From contig JAEZJJ010000014.1 in NCBI GenBank assembly GCA_023436395.1, positions 1 through 35,925 of the forward strand: DNA of 35,925 nucleotides, in the 5' to 3' direction. Each line of letters starts with the position of its first letter. The first letter of the stretch is position 1. The notes beneath the pieces are model-generated. The model did no database searches. It saw only the letters and a list, made by a program, of their open reading frames with translations, and had not been told where the DNA came from. This stretch comes from Bacillota bacterium (GTDB lineage Bacteria; Bacillota; Clostridia; Lachnospirales; Cellulosilyticaceae). Position numbers and translations under genes: made by a program. Shown piece after piece: positions 6,805-15,506 of the stretch.

Positions 6805-7000
6805 TTAATATTTATCATTTAACATTATCATAGAGACAGGCTTTTCAAGCATAGGGCTTCTTCCTATTACAACAACATCTTTCCCTTCAAGTTGTATTTT
6901 AGAATGCATGGGTCTTTTATATGATGCGTTTGACTCTCTCCTTTAAATCCTCCTCAATACTTTTATGTAATGTTGCTCCAAGATATATTTCTCGTTCATA
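6805..7000 (-). pseudogene. folD: Remnant of folD (methylene-tetrahydrofolate dehydrogenase/cyclohydrolase)
   Basis: Two protein-like pieces are readable in different minus-strand frames. The first (about 6917-7000) reads EIYLGATLHKSIEEDLKERV, similar to the N-terminal helix of FolD. The second (6805-6909 and slightly upstream) reads LEGKDVVVIGRSPMLEKPVS and ends at a TAA. The VVVIGRSxxxxKPVS block is the nucleotide-binding signature of FolD, here with the usual VG replaced by LE. The roughly 120-130 residues that should lie between the two pieces are missing, as is everything after the second. This is an internally deleted, truncated and frameshifted relic. The second piece is the stronger match. 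Confidence 0.6.
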
Positions 7001-7101
7001 TGATCAACCTCTTTTTCATATCTTCCTACCCTCTGTAATGATACACCTCATCTCTCTATTTCTAGCGCCATCCAAATAACAAATTAAAATACTTATAATA
7101 C

Positions 7102-7635
7102 TTAATCATTAAAGTGTAAGTTAATGAACGTAGCAATTTCTTCAATTGACCTGCGTCCTGTTTTTTTAGGTTTTGCTTTAGGATAACCAATCGCTATAAC
7201 GGCTAATGGGTACATTTCATTATCTAAATTCAATATCTCTGCTATTGCTTTTTCACCAAAGTGTCCACACCAGCATGTGCCTAGCCCTAAGCTTTGAGCG
7301 CAAAGCAATATGTTTTGAATAGCAGCAGCAGTATCCTGTATGCAATATAACTCCCTACCTCTTTTCTTATAACGCTCCTCTGTCCTCACAATGTCAGCAC
7401 AAACAACAATTAAAACTGGTGCACTCTCTATAAAAGCTTGTCTACATGATTTCTCTCTTACCCTTTGTATCATCCCTTTATCTTTAATAATGTAAAAATG
7501 CCAAGGCTGACAGTTTCCTGCACTTGGCGCTGCCTGAGCTGCTTCAAGCAGTTGAATTAGTAAGTTGTCTGGCACATCATCACTTTTAAAACTACGAATA
7601 CTTTGTCGTGATTTTGCCAATTCAATAAAATTCAT
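7102..7635 (-). CDS. Nitroreductase-family flavoprotein
   Basis: A predicted FMN-dependent, NAD(P)H-using oxidoreductase of the nitroreductase fold, 177 residues from the ATG at 7635. GGAG lies 11 bp upstream; in-frame GTG codons at 7641 and 7647 are alternatives. The N-terminal SRQSIRSFKSDDVP block and the following AAPSAGNCQPWHFYII are the FMN-binding signature, and GLGTCWCGHF with IGYPKAKPKK near the end completes the family pattern. It is shorter than NfsB-type enzymes (about 215 residues), as is common in clostridial versions. It is monocistronic: a folD relic lies downstream and the hairpin-rich element upstream. The substrate is unknown. Confidence 0.85.
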   Translation of the reverse strand: MNFIELAKSRQSIRSFKSDDVPDNLLIQLLEAAQAAPSAGNCQPWHFYIIKDKGMIQRVREKSCRQAFIESAPVLIVVCADIVRTEERYKKRGRELYCIQDTAAAIQNILLCAQSLGLGTCWCGHFGEKAIAEILNLDNEMYPLAVIAIGYPKAKPKKTGRRSIEEIATFINLHFND

Positions 7636-7795
7636 TTTCACACTCACTCCTTTACAAAATGCTAACTGGTTTTATATAGGTTTAAATTCATTATATTACA
7701 ATTATAGACCTCTCCCGTATAAGTTTCCATATTTTTCAGATTTTTTACACCTTTATTTGCTTCTATAATATGCATATGCTATTAATAGGCATAAG

Positions 7796-7953
7796 AAAGC
7801 GGACTAGCGTCCACATTTCTTCCGCTAGGGAACCCTAGGTTCCCTTCGGCACTGACAAAGAGCGGTCAGCTGAGCACCCTTAGTACGACAGAGGGGATTC
7901 CCCTCTGTACTCCCCATAGTCTAGAAAAGTAAAAAACGCTCTTTCCTAGACTA
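7796..7953. repeat. GC-rich multi-hairpin intergenic element, unidentified
   Basis: The stretch is much richer in G and C than its surroundings and consists almost entirely of inverted repeats. AGCGGA/TCCGCT encloses a small GGAC-TAGC-GTCC hairpin (7797-7826). GGGAACC-CTA-GGTTCCC lies at 7828-7844. CTGAC/GTCAG lies at about 7852-7869. CAGAGGGG-ATT-CCCCTCTG lies at 7889-7907, extended by GTAC/GTAC. A 14-bp arm pair around ATAGTCTAG/CTAGACTAT with one mismatch lies at about 7916-7952. No long reading frame covers it. It may be a dispersed palindromic repeat, a small non-autonomous mobile element or a structured RNA. A single copy cannot show which. Confidence 0.55.
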
Positions 7954-7954
7954 T

Positions 7955-7993
7955 AAAAAATAACCAAGTACCTGTTTAAGTACTTGGTTATTT
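7955..7993 (-). terminator. Terminator of the branched-chain amino acid operon
   Basis: ATAACCAAGTAC and GTACTTGGTTAT form a perfect 12-bp stem with an 8-nt loop. On the minus strand the stem is followed by TTTTTTATAG. It lies about 65 bp beyond the stop of the last operon gene. Confidence 0.88.
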
Positions 7994-8059
7994 AAGAGAT
8001 ATTCTAAGGTCAATGCCCAAACTTAATGACATTGCCCAAGCCCTCTCTATTTTACCCTA

Positions 8060-9724
8060 TTAGTCTAAAATCATGTTCTCAATAGCAGCCCCTGGTGCTA
8101 CCAAAGGTAATACTTTTTCTTCCTTATCAATGTGACAGTTAATGACAACTGGTTTTCTAATTGCCCATGCTTCTTCAAAGGCACTTGTAAACTCCTCTTG
8201 TGAGTTAACATCATAGCTTTTTACTCCATAAGCCTGAGCTAATAAACAGAAGTCTGGACCTCTATCTAAATCTGTCTGAGAATAACGTTTTTCATAGAAA
8301 GATGTTTGCCACTGCCTTACCATACCCAAAGTAGCATTATTCATAATAATAATGATAACTGGTATATCATAGTGAGCTATCGTACAAAGTTCATTACAAT
8401 TCATTCTAAAAGAACCGTCCCCTGCAATATGAACAACCCTTCTATCTGGCAGAGCCAATTGTGCCCCCATACTTGCTCCTGTACCATAACCCATGGTTCC
8501 TAAACCACCAGAGCTAATAAAAGTTCTAGGTTTAGTGTACTTAAAGAACTGAGCTGCCCACATTTGGTGTTGCCCTACTTCTGTCGTAATAATGGCTTCA
8601 CCTTGGGTTTGATCATAGATACTATTCATAATAAATTGTGGTCTAAGCTCTTCACCACTTTGGTAATTATATTTGAATTTATCTCCCCAAAGTTTAACTT
8701 TGTCTAACCACTCTTTATTATCTTGTTTTGGAACCAATGGAATAAGTCTAGTCAGTATCTCCTTGGCATCTCCGATCACAGAAGCTAAAGTAGGTACATT
8801 CTTTCCTACTTCTGCAGGGTCAACATCAATATGCAAGATTGTGGCATTTGGTGCAAATTTACTCACATCACTCACCACACGGTCACTAAATCTAGCACCA
8901 ATGGCAATGAGTAAATCACAGTTCGTTATCCCTTTATTAGAAGCAACACTTCCATGCATCCCTATCATCCCTGTTGCCAGAGGATGAGTCTCTGGAAAGC
9001 CACCTAACCCCATAAGGGAAGTGGCTACAGGTGCACCAATCTTCTCTGCAAATTGTAAAAGTTCTTTTTCACCATGACTAGCAATAATGCCACCACCACT
9101 ATAAATAAATGGCTTTTCTGCATTTTTTATGAGATCTACTGCTATTTGAATATCCTTTTCTGCAATAGTTTCTATCACAGGCAAGATGGGTTTTGGCATT
9201 TCATATTTATAATCAAAAATTGCTGCTGATACATCTTTTGGAACATCTACGAGAACTGGTCCTGGTCTTCCTGACTGAGCAATATAAAAAGCTTCCCTTA
9301 AAGTCCTAGCTAAATCCTTTACGTCTTTCACAACAAAGTTATGTTTGGTAATGCACATGGTAATTCCAGCAATATCTACTTCTTGAAAACTGTCTTTACC
9401 AATGAGTGTATTAGGTACTTGCCCTGTAATAGCCACCATTGGGATAGAATCCATATAGGCAGTTGCAATGCCCGTTACTAAATTAGTTGCACCAGGTCCT
9501 GAGGTTGCAATACATACCCCTACTTTACCTGTAGCTCTGGCATAACCATCTGCTGCATGTGAAGCACCTTGTTCATGAGCCGTTAAGATATGGTTAATGC
9601 GGTCACTGTTTTTATATAAGGCATCATAAATATTAAGCGCCTGCCCTCCTGGATATCCAAAAACAGTATCTACGCCTTGTTCTACTAAACATTCTATAAT
9701 AATCTGTGATCCATTTATTTTCAT
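8060..9724 (-). CDS. ilvB: Acetolactate synthase large subunit (second, distal copy)
   Basis: Thiamine diphosphate-dependent enzyme, 554 residues. It condenses two pyruvates to acetolactate (valine and leucine) or pyruvate with 2-oxobutyrate (isoleucine). The N-terminal FGYPGGQALNIYDAL and AHEQGASHAADGYAR (with the catalytic Glu), the GRPGPVLVDVPKD block, and the C-terminal ThDP/Mg motif beginning GDGSFRMN and ending IIMNN are all present. It closes the operon, 17 bp after ilvD, and has no small-subunit gene of its own. It may share IlvN or work alone with different feedback sensitivity. Catabolic AlsS is a less likely alternative given the operon. It is clearly diverged from the promoter-proximal copy. 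Confidence 0.92.
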   Translation of the reverse strand: MKINGSQIIIECLVEQGVDTVFGYPGGQALNIYDALYKNSDRINHILTAHEQGASHAADGYARATGKVGVCIATSGPGATNLVTGIATAYMDSIPMVAITGQVPNTLIGKDSFQEVDIAGITMCITKHNFVVKDVKDLARTLREAFYIAQSGRPGPVLVDVPKDVSAAIFDYKYEMPKPILPVIETIAEKDIQIAVDLIKNAEKPFIYSGGGIIASHGEKELLQFAEKIGAPVATSLMGLGGFPETHPLATGMIGMHGSVASNKGITNCDLLIAIGARFSDRVVSDVSKFAPNATILHIDVDPAEVGKNVPTLASVIGDAKEILTRLIPLVPKQDNKEWLDKVKLWGDKFKYNYQSGEELRPQFIMNSIYDQTQGEAIITTEVGQHQMWAAQFFKYTKPRTFISSGGLGTMGYGTGASMGAQLALPDRRVVHIAGDGSFRMNCNELCTIAHYDIPVIIIIMNNATLGMVRQWQTSFYEKRYSQTDLDRGPDFCLLAQAYGVKSYDVNSQEEFTSAFEEAWAIRKPVVINCHIDKEEKVLPLVAPGAAIENMILD

Positions 9725-9741
9725 GATCCACCCCCTACTTA

Positions 9742-11403
9742 CTATGCTTTAAATACTGCTCCTGTATTAGCAGATGTCACTAGAGCTGCATAACGTGCTA
9801 AGTAGCCTGTTTTTACCTTAGGCTCTGGTTTTACCCATGCTGCTTTTCTCTTAGCAAGGGTTTCCTCATCCACTTCTAAACTAATGGTACATTCATGCAT
9901 ATTAATGCTGATTAAATCTCCATCTTCTACTAATGCAATCACACCGCCTTCAGCAGCTTCTGGAGAAACATGCCCAATACTTGCACCTCTTGTTGCTCCA
10001 GAAAAACGTCCATCTGTAATAAGTGCTACATCTTTATCAAGTCCCATACCTGCAAGACATGCTGTAGGCTCTAGCATTTCTCTCATACCCGGACCACCTT
10101 TGGGTCCTTCATAGCGAATAACAACGACATCACCTTTTTCAATTTTGCCACCTAAGATTGCTGCTGTTGCTTCTTCTTCGCCGTTAAATACTTTCGCCTT
10201 CCCTGTATGCACTAACATTTCTGGTGCTACTGCTGATCGCTTCACAACACACGCATCTTTTGCAAGGTTACCTTTAAGTACAGCGATACCTCCTGTTGCA
10301 GAATAAGGATTTTCAATGGGGCGAATAACCTCTGGGTTTTTATTTGATACTTTTTCCAGATTTTCTTCAATTGTTTTTCCAGTTACAGTCATCAGTGAAG
10401 TATCTAAAAGGTCTTTTTTAGTAAGCTCTTTCATAACAGCTGCAACACCTCCTGCAAAGTGGAGATCTTCCATATGATCGCTACCTGCTGGTGCCAAATG
10501 ACAAAGGTTAGGTGTCTTAGCTGAAATTTCATTTGCCATATCTAAGTTAATATGTACACCTGCCTCATGTGCTACAGCAGGTAAATGAAGCATGGTATTG
10601 GTACTACAACCAAGTGCCATATCAACCGTTAACGAATTCTTAAATGCTTTTTCATTTAAAATATCACAGATTTTAATATCCTTTTCAAGCATCTCCATAA
10701 CAGCTATACCTGTATATTTCGCTATGCGAATGCGGTCTGCAAATACGGCTGGTGTAGCTCCATTTCCTGGAAGTGCAATACCTAATACTTCACACATGCA
10801 GTTCATACTATTGGCTGTATACATTCCTGAACATGAACCACATCCTGGACAAGCATGATTTTCATATTCTTTTAGTTCATCTTCTGTTATCTTCCCTGCA
10901 TTAAAAGCACCTACTGCTTCAAAAGTAACAGAAAGATTAGACTTTTTACCATTAACCATACCCGCAAGCATTGGCCCACCACTTACAACAGTTGTAGGAA
11001 GATTCATTCTAGCTGCGCCCATAAGCATACCTGGTACAACTTTATCACAATTTGGTACAAGTACCATGGCATCAAAGGCATGAGCTGTTGCCATACATTC
11101 AATAGAGTCAGCAATGAGTTCTCTTGTTACAAGAGAGTATCTCATGCCTTCATGTCCCATGGCAATACCATCACATACGCCGATTGTTGGAATTTCAATA
11201 GGTGTTCCTCCTGCAATACGAATACCTGCCTTTACAGCTTCAGTGATTTTATCAAGGTGTGAATGCCCTGGTACAATTTCACTTTTAGCTGTGACTACTG
11301 CTACTAATGGTTTCTCTATTTCTTCATCTATATAACCCATTGCCTTAAATAAAGAACGATGAGGTGTTCTTGCAGCTCCAACTTTTACGCGATCACTTTT
11401 CAT
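9742..11403 (-). CDS. ilvD: Dihydroxy-acid dehydratase
   Basis: Iron-sulfur enzyme of 553 residues that dehydrates 2,3-dihydroxy-isovalerate and 2,3-dihydroxy-3-methylvalerate to the 2-oxo acids, the third step of valine and isoleucine synthesis. The family signatures NCDKVVPGMLMGAARM and CPGCGSCSGMYTANSMN carry cluster-ligand cysteines, and RYEGPKGGPGMREML and TDGRFSGATRGASIGHVSPE lie in the C-terminal half. The length is normal. It lies 17 bp before the second ilvB. A 270-bp gap separates it from ilvE, the largest gap inside the operon. Confidence 0.95.
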   Translation of the reverse strand: MKSDRVKVGAARTPHRSLFKAMGYIDEEIEKPLVAVVTAKSEIVPGHSHLDKITEAVKAGIRIAGGTPIEIPTIGVCDGIAMGHEGMRYSLVTRELIADSIECMATAHAFDAMVLVPNCDKVVPGMLMGAARMNLPTTVVSGGPMLAGMVNGKKSNLSVTFEAVGAFNAGKITEDELKEYENHACPGCGSCSGMYTANSMNCMCEVLGIALPGNGATPAVFADRIRIAKYTGIAVMEMLEKDIKICDILNEKAFKNSLTVDMALGCSTNTMLHLPAVAHEAGVHINLDMANEISAKTPNLCHLAPAGSDHMEDLHFAGGVAAVMKELTKKDLLDTSLMTVTGKTIEENLEKVSNKNPEVIRPIENPYSATGGIAVLKGNLAKDACVVKRSAVAPEMLVHTGKAKVFNGEEEATAAILGGKIEKGDVVVIRYEGPKGGPGMREMLEPTACLAGMGLDKDVALITDGRFSGATRGASIGHVSPEAAEGGVIALVEDGDLISINMHECTISLEVDEETLAKRKAAWVKPEPKVKTGYLARYAALVTSANTGAVFKA

Positions 11404-11673
11404 ATGCTTAACTCCTTTTCTTTTTATCTCTTTCTTCTAAAACGCATTATGATACTTTTCTTACTCATTATTATAACTCTCATAATGTTTCTTTTTTCCA
11501 AAAATCATTTTAATAGTTTCGACAACTTATGGTTCATCCCTTATTTAGTAAACAATAATGTTGCCTTTTATATTAGAGTCAGTGAAATAGTAAAAATGAA
11601 GAAGGAAGAATGAATAGAAAATATATGTTCCCTTTTCTCTTCATTCTTCTAGGCTCTTCACCCATTATTCTCA
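11404..11673. other. Largest internal gap of the operon; hairpin and possible weak promoter
   Basis: On the minus strand GAAGAATGA and TCATTCTTC form a 9-bp stem around 11599-11655, followed by a pyrimidine-rich stretch ending in TTTTT. This could attenuate read-through from ilvE. Further down a TATAAT (11474-11469) has only a poor -35 match, so an internal promoter for ilvD and the second ilvB is possible but not well supported. No gene is visible. Confidence 0.35.
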
Positions 11674-12552
11674 TTAAAAAATATCTATTCCTTCTTCATT
11701 AGCATAAGTCTTAAATGCAGCTAATAATGCTTTTGTTATTTCTCCTGCTTCACCTGTTCCTATCACTCTACCATCTACTGAACTTACAGGGATTGCTTCT
11801 GCTGCTGTGCCTGTAAGGAAGCATTCATCTGCATTATACACGTTGAATAAAGTAAATTCTTTTTCTACTAATGTGAAGCCTAGTTTCTCTGCTAATTCCA
11901 TAATGCTTCTTCTAGTAATACCATCTAAAATTCCAATATGGATAGGAGGTGTATAAATCACACCATCTTTTACAATAAAAATGTTATCTCCTGTACATTC
12001 TGCAACAATACCATCATGATTGAGCATTAATGCTTCTGGCACCCCTGCACGATTGGCTTCCATTTTAGCTAAAATGTTATTTAAGTAATTAAGAGATTTA
12101 ATTTGAGGATCAACAATAGTTGCTTTATTACGTCTTTGAGCAGAAGTAATGATAGGCATTCCCTTGGTATACATTTCTTCTGGATACATGGTAATGTTAC
12201 CTGCAATACAAAATACAGTAGCTTTTGGACATTTATTAGGATTTAAACCTAAATCTCCTTTTCCTCTTGTTACAACCAAGCGAATATAGCCATCTCTTAA
12301 GTCATTTCTTCTACAAGTTTCTAAAAGTACTTCTGTCATCTCCTCTTTTGAAAGAGGAATCTCTAACATAATAGCTTTAGCTGCTGCATAAAGTCTTTCA
12401 ATATGGTCTTCACATCTAAAAATGCGACCATTATAGGCTCTAATTCCTTCAAAAACACCGTCTCCATATAATACCCCATGATCAAAAACGGAAATTTTTG
12501 CATCCTTTTCTTCTACATATTGTCCATCTAAATAGATGATTTGACTACTCAT
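11674..12552 (-). CDS. ilvE: Branched-chain amino acid aminotransferase
   Basis: PLP-dependent fold-type IV aminotransferase, 292 residues, catalysing the last step of valine, leucine and isoleucine synthesis with glutamate as donor. Visible are the N-terminal DHGVLYGDGVFEGIRAYNG, Arg and His residues around FRCEDHIERLY, Lys152 in QIKSLNYLNN (the Schiff-base lysine), EALMLNHDGIVAECTGDNIF and GILDGITRRSIMELA. D-amino acid transaminase is a related alternative, but the operon and the length of about 290-300 residues fit IlvE. It follows leuB after 51 bp and precedes the 270-bp gap before ilvD. Confidence 0.92.
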   Translation of the reverse strand: MSSQIIYLDGQYVEEKDAKISVFDHGVLYGDGVFEGIRAYNGRIFRCEDHIERLYAAAKAIMLEIPLSKEEMTEVLLETCRRNDLRDGYIRLVVTRGKGDLGLNPNKCPKATVFCIAGNITMYPEEMYTKGMPIITSAQRRNKATIVDPQIKSLNYLNNILAKMEANRAGVPEALMLNHDGIVAECTGDNIFIVKDGVIYTPPIHIGILDGITRRSIMELAEKLGFTLVEKEFTLFNVYNADECFLTGTAAEAIPVSSVDGRVIGTGEAGEITKALLAAFKTYANEEGIDIF

Positions 12553-12603
12553 GCACTCACTACCTTTTCTATTTATTTTTTCTATTTATATTGATTACAG
12601 TGC

Positions 12604-13686
12604 CTATTTAACAGCTGCTGCAATTAAATCTCCCATTTGAGCGGTTCCAATTTGTTTCATACCCTCACTCATAATATCTCCTGTACGATATCCTGCATCA
12701 AGTACACTCATAACAGCAGCTTCAATAGCATTTGCTTCTTTTTCTAAATTAAGAGAATAACGGAGCATCATTGCTGCTGAAAGAATAGTAGCAATTGGAT
12801 TAGCTTTGTTTTGACCAGCAATATCTGGTGCACTACCATGACTTGGTTCATATAAACCAAGAGAACCTTCTCCAAGAGATGCTGATGCTAACATCCCAAT
12901 TGAACCTGTAATAATACTTGCTTCATCTGATAAAATATCACCAAAGATATTAGAAGTCACAATAACATCAAATTGTTTTGGATTCACAACAAGTTGCATA
13001 GCTGCATTATCTACATACATAAAGGAGTATTCTACTTCTGGATAGTCTGTTGCTACACGGTTAACTACTACTCTCCAAAGTCTAGAAGATTCAAGCACAT
13101 TAGCTTTATCGACTACACATACTTTCTTGTTACGTTTCAACGCTGCCTCAAATCCAACTCTAGTAATACGTTCAATTTCAGCTACAGTGTATTTTTCAAG
13201 GTCAGAAGCAAAAGTCTTGCTATCATCTTCTTCACATACCACTTTATTCTTTTCACCAAAGTAAATACCACTTGTAAGTTCTCTGACAATCAGAATATCT
13301 AAACTATCCCCGATAATTTCTTCTTTTAATGGACTAGCATGTTTAAGTTGTGGATAAAGTACAGCAGGACGAAGATTAGCAAATAGCTTAAGTGCCCCAC
13401 GAATCCCTAAAAGCCCTTTTTCTGGACGATCTCCATTAGGAAGGTTATCCCATTTAGGGCCACCTACTGCACCTAGAAGGACAGCATCTGCTGCTAGACA
13501 AGCATCAATGGTTTCTTGTGGTAGAGATGAACCTTTATTGTCGATGGCAACGCCACCCATCATTTGTTCATCATATGTAAATTGATGACCATATACTGCA
13601 GCCACTTGATCTAATACTTTAATAGCCTCTGTAACAATATCAGGGCCAATTCCATCCCCTGGAAGTGTAACAATATTAAAATTCAT
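12604..13686 (-). CDS. leuB: 3-Isopropylmalate dehydrogenase
   Basis: NAD-dependent decarboxylating dehydrogenase, 360 residues, which oxidises 3-isopropylmalate in the leucine pathway. By established knowledge of citramalate pathways, the same enzyme can also act on 3-methylmalate. The N-terminal LPGDGIGPDIVTEA, the substrate-binding LRPAVLYPQLKHASPL region, RELTSGIYFGEK, the DKANVLESSRLWR block and the C-terminal NIFGDILSDEASIITGSIGML with EPSHGSAPDIAGQ are all present. The length is standard. It lies 34 bp after leuD. Confidence 0.95.
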   Translation of the reverse strand: MNFNIVTLPGDGIGPDIVTEAIKVLDQVAAVYGHQFTYDEQMMGGVAIDNKGSSLPQETIDACLAADAVLLGAVGGPKWDNLPNGDRPEKGLLGIRGALKLFANLRPAVLYPQLKHASPLKEEIIGDSLDILIVRELTSGIYFGEKNKVVCEEDDSKTFASDLEKYTVAEIERITRVGFEAALKRNKKVCVVDKANVLESSRLWRVVVNRVATDYPEVEYSFMYVDNAAMQLVVNPKQFDVIVTSNIFGDILSDEASIITGSIGMLASASLGEGSLGLYEPSHGSAPDIAGQNKANPIATILSAAMMLRYSLNLEKEANAIEAAVMSVLDAGYRTGDIMSEGMKQIGTAQMGDLIAAAVK

Positions 13687-13720
13687 TTTTCTTTCCTCCC
13701 TCTATCTCTTTAAACAATTT

Positions 13721-14209
13721 CTAATTTTGAGCTTTGATTTTATTCACAAGCCCACCTTGCTTAATAATATCTTGCATAAAGGCTGGGAAAGGTTGCCCCT
13801 GATAACTTTCACCCTTTGTGACATTTGTGATAACCCCTGTATCAAAGTTAACTTCTACCACGTCCCCTTTACGAATACCATCTGCTGCTGCTTCACATTC
13901 TAAAATAGGAAGTCCAATATTAATGGCATTACGATAGAAGATACGAGCAAAGGTTCTTGCAATGACACAAGATACTCCTGCTTCTTTAATTGCAAGTGGT
14001 GCATGTTCACGAGAAGACCCACAACCAAAGTTTTTATCAGCTACGATAATATCTCCTTCTTTAACTTCTTTCACAAAATTAATATCAATGTCTTCCATAC
14101 AGTGTGCTGCAAGCTCTTTACCATTAGAAGTATTTAAGTAGCGTGCTGGAATAATAACATCTGTATCTACATTATCGCCATAGCGAAAAACTGTTCCTTT
14201 TGCATTCAT
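13721..14209 (-). CDS. leuD: Isopropylmalate isomerase small subunit
   Basis: The swivelling small subunit of the aconitase-family isomerase, 162 residues, partner of LeuC. The short form with YGDNVDTDVIIPARYL at the start and NFGCGSSREHAPLAIK in the middle is the compact bacterial/archaeal-type LeuD also seen in clostridia. Enterobacterial LeuD is about 200 residues. It begins 17 bp after leuC and precedes leuB. In organisms with CimA this pair also isomerises citramalate to 3-methylmalate, so it can serve both leucine and isoleucine. Confidence 0.93.
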   Translation of the reverse strand: MNAKGTVFRYGDNVDTDVIIPARYLNTSNGKELAAHCMEDIDINFVKEVKEGDIIVADKNFGCGSSREHAPLAIKEAGVSCVIARTFARIFYRNAINIGLPILECEAAADGIRKGDVVEVNFDTGVITNVTKGESYQGQPFPAFMQDIIKQGGLVNKIKAQN

Positions 14210-14226
14210 AATGAGTGCCTCCTTAT

Positions 14227-15492
14227 TTATAAGCTTTCTGGATTTGTAATATAACCTGTAAGTGCTGATGCAGCAGCTACAGCTGGGCTTGCAAGGTAAA
14301 CTTCTGAGTCTACATGCCCCATACGTCCTACAAAATTACGGTTGGTTGTAGATACTGCTCTTTCTCCTGCTGCTAGAATTCCCATGTGACCACCTAAGCA
14401 AGGTCCACATGTAGGAGTGCTAAATACTGCACCTGCTTCTACGATATCTTTAATAATCCCTTCTTCAAGAGCCTGTAAATAGATTTTTTGAGTACCTGGG
14501 AATACAATCACACGTACACTAGCATCTACTTTTTTACCTTTTAAGATATCTCTAGCAATACGAAGGTCTTCCATACGACCATTTGTACATGAACCAATCA
14601 CTACTTGATCAATTTTCACTTCCTTAGCACCAATTTCATCTACTGTTTTTGTATTTTCAGGAAGGTGTGGGAAAGCTACTGTTGGACGTACCTTGGAAAG
14701 GTCGATTTCATAAACCGCATCATACTCGGCATCTACATCTGCTTCATAAACCGTATAAGGCTTTGTGCTATTTTCCTTCACAAATGCTAAAGTCTTTTCA
14801 TCTACTGGAAAAATCCCATTTTTAGCTCCAGCTTCAATGGCCATATTCGCCATACAAAGACGAGAATCCATAGACAGATTAGCCACACCTTCTCCTACAA
14901 ATTCCATTGATTTATAAAGGGCACCATCTACACCAATCATTCCAATGATATGAAGAATGATATCTTTGCCACTTACATACTTACTTGGTTTACCTGTTAA
15001 CACAAACTTAAGTGCTGAAGGTACTTTAAACCAAGCTTTTCCTGTAGCCATACCAGCTGCCATATCTGTACTTCCAATCCCTGTAGAAAATGCACCAAGG
15101 GCACCATAAGTACAAGTATGAGAATCTGCTCCAATGACAACATCTCCTGGTACCACTAAACCTTTTTCAGGAATAAGAGCATGTTCAATCCCCATTTGCC
15201 CTACTTCAAAGTAATTTTTAATTTCCTTTTCTTTTGCAAACTCTCTAATGAATTTACACTGCTCAGCTGCTTTAATATCCTTATTAGGTGTGAAGTGATC
15301 TGGCACAATTGCTACTTTATTTTTATCAAATACACAATCACAGCCAATTTTATTAAATTCATTTACCGCAACAGGTGAAGTAATATCATTTCCTAATACT
15401 AAGTCTAAATTTGCCTCGATTAACTGTCCGGCTACAACTGACTCAAGTCCAGCATGTGCTGCTAATATTTTTTGTGTCATTGTCATTCCCAT
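14227..15492 (-). CDS. leuC: Isopropylmalate isomerase large subunit
   Basis: Aconitase-family [4Fe-4S] subunit, 421 residues, which with LeuD converts 2- to 3-isopropylmalate. The cluster cysteines are seen in GADSHTCTYGALG and in STPTCGPCLGGHMG, and VVIGSCTNGRMEDL is also present. The 420-residue form goes with the short LeuD. The first ATG at 15492 has AGGAG 9-10 bp upstream; ATGs at codons 3 and 5 are alternatives. It lies 14 bp after cimA, so the isomerase is made next to the enzyme of the citramalate route. Confidence 0.94.
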   Translation of the reverse strand: MGMTMTQKILAAHAGLESVVAGQLIEANLDLVLGNDITSPVAVNEFNKIGCDCVFDKNKVAIVPDHFTPNKDIKAAEQCKFIREFAKEKEIKNYFEVGQMGIEHALIPEKGLVVPGDVVIGADSHTCTYGALGAFSTGIGSTDMAAGMATGKAWFKVPSALKFVLTGKPSKYVSGKDIILHIIGMIGVDGALYKSMEFVGEGVANLSMDSRLCMANMAIEAGAKNGIFPVDEKTLAFVKENSTKPYTVYEADVDAEYDAVYEIDLSKVRPTVAFPHLPENTKTVDEIGAKEVKIDQVVIGSCTNGRMEDLRIARDILKGKKVDASVRVIVFPGTQKIYLQALEEGIIKDIVEAGAVFSTPTCGPCLGGHMGILAAGERAVSTTNRNFVGRMGHVDSEVYLASPAVAAASALTGYITNPESL

Positions 15493-15506
15493 GAAATATC
15501 ATCTCC

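Noticed and set aside
7796..7953. CRISPR array or tRNA cluster
   Set aside because: There are no regularly spaced direct repeats with spacers and no cloverleaf or CCA pattern; the stems differ from each other.
8060..9724. Distal acetolactate synthase as a recent duplication of the proximal one
   Set aside because: The two proteins differ along their whole length and in size, so an old paralogy is more likely.
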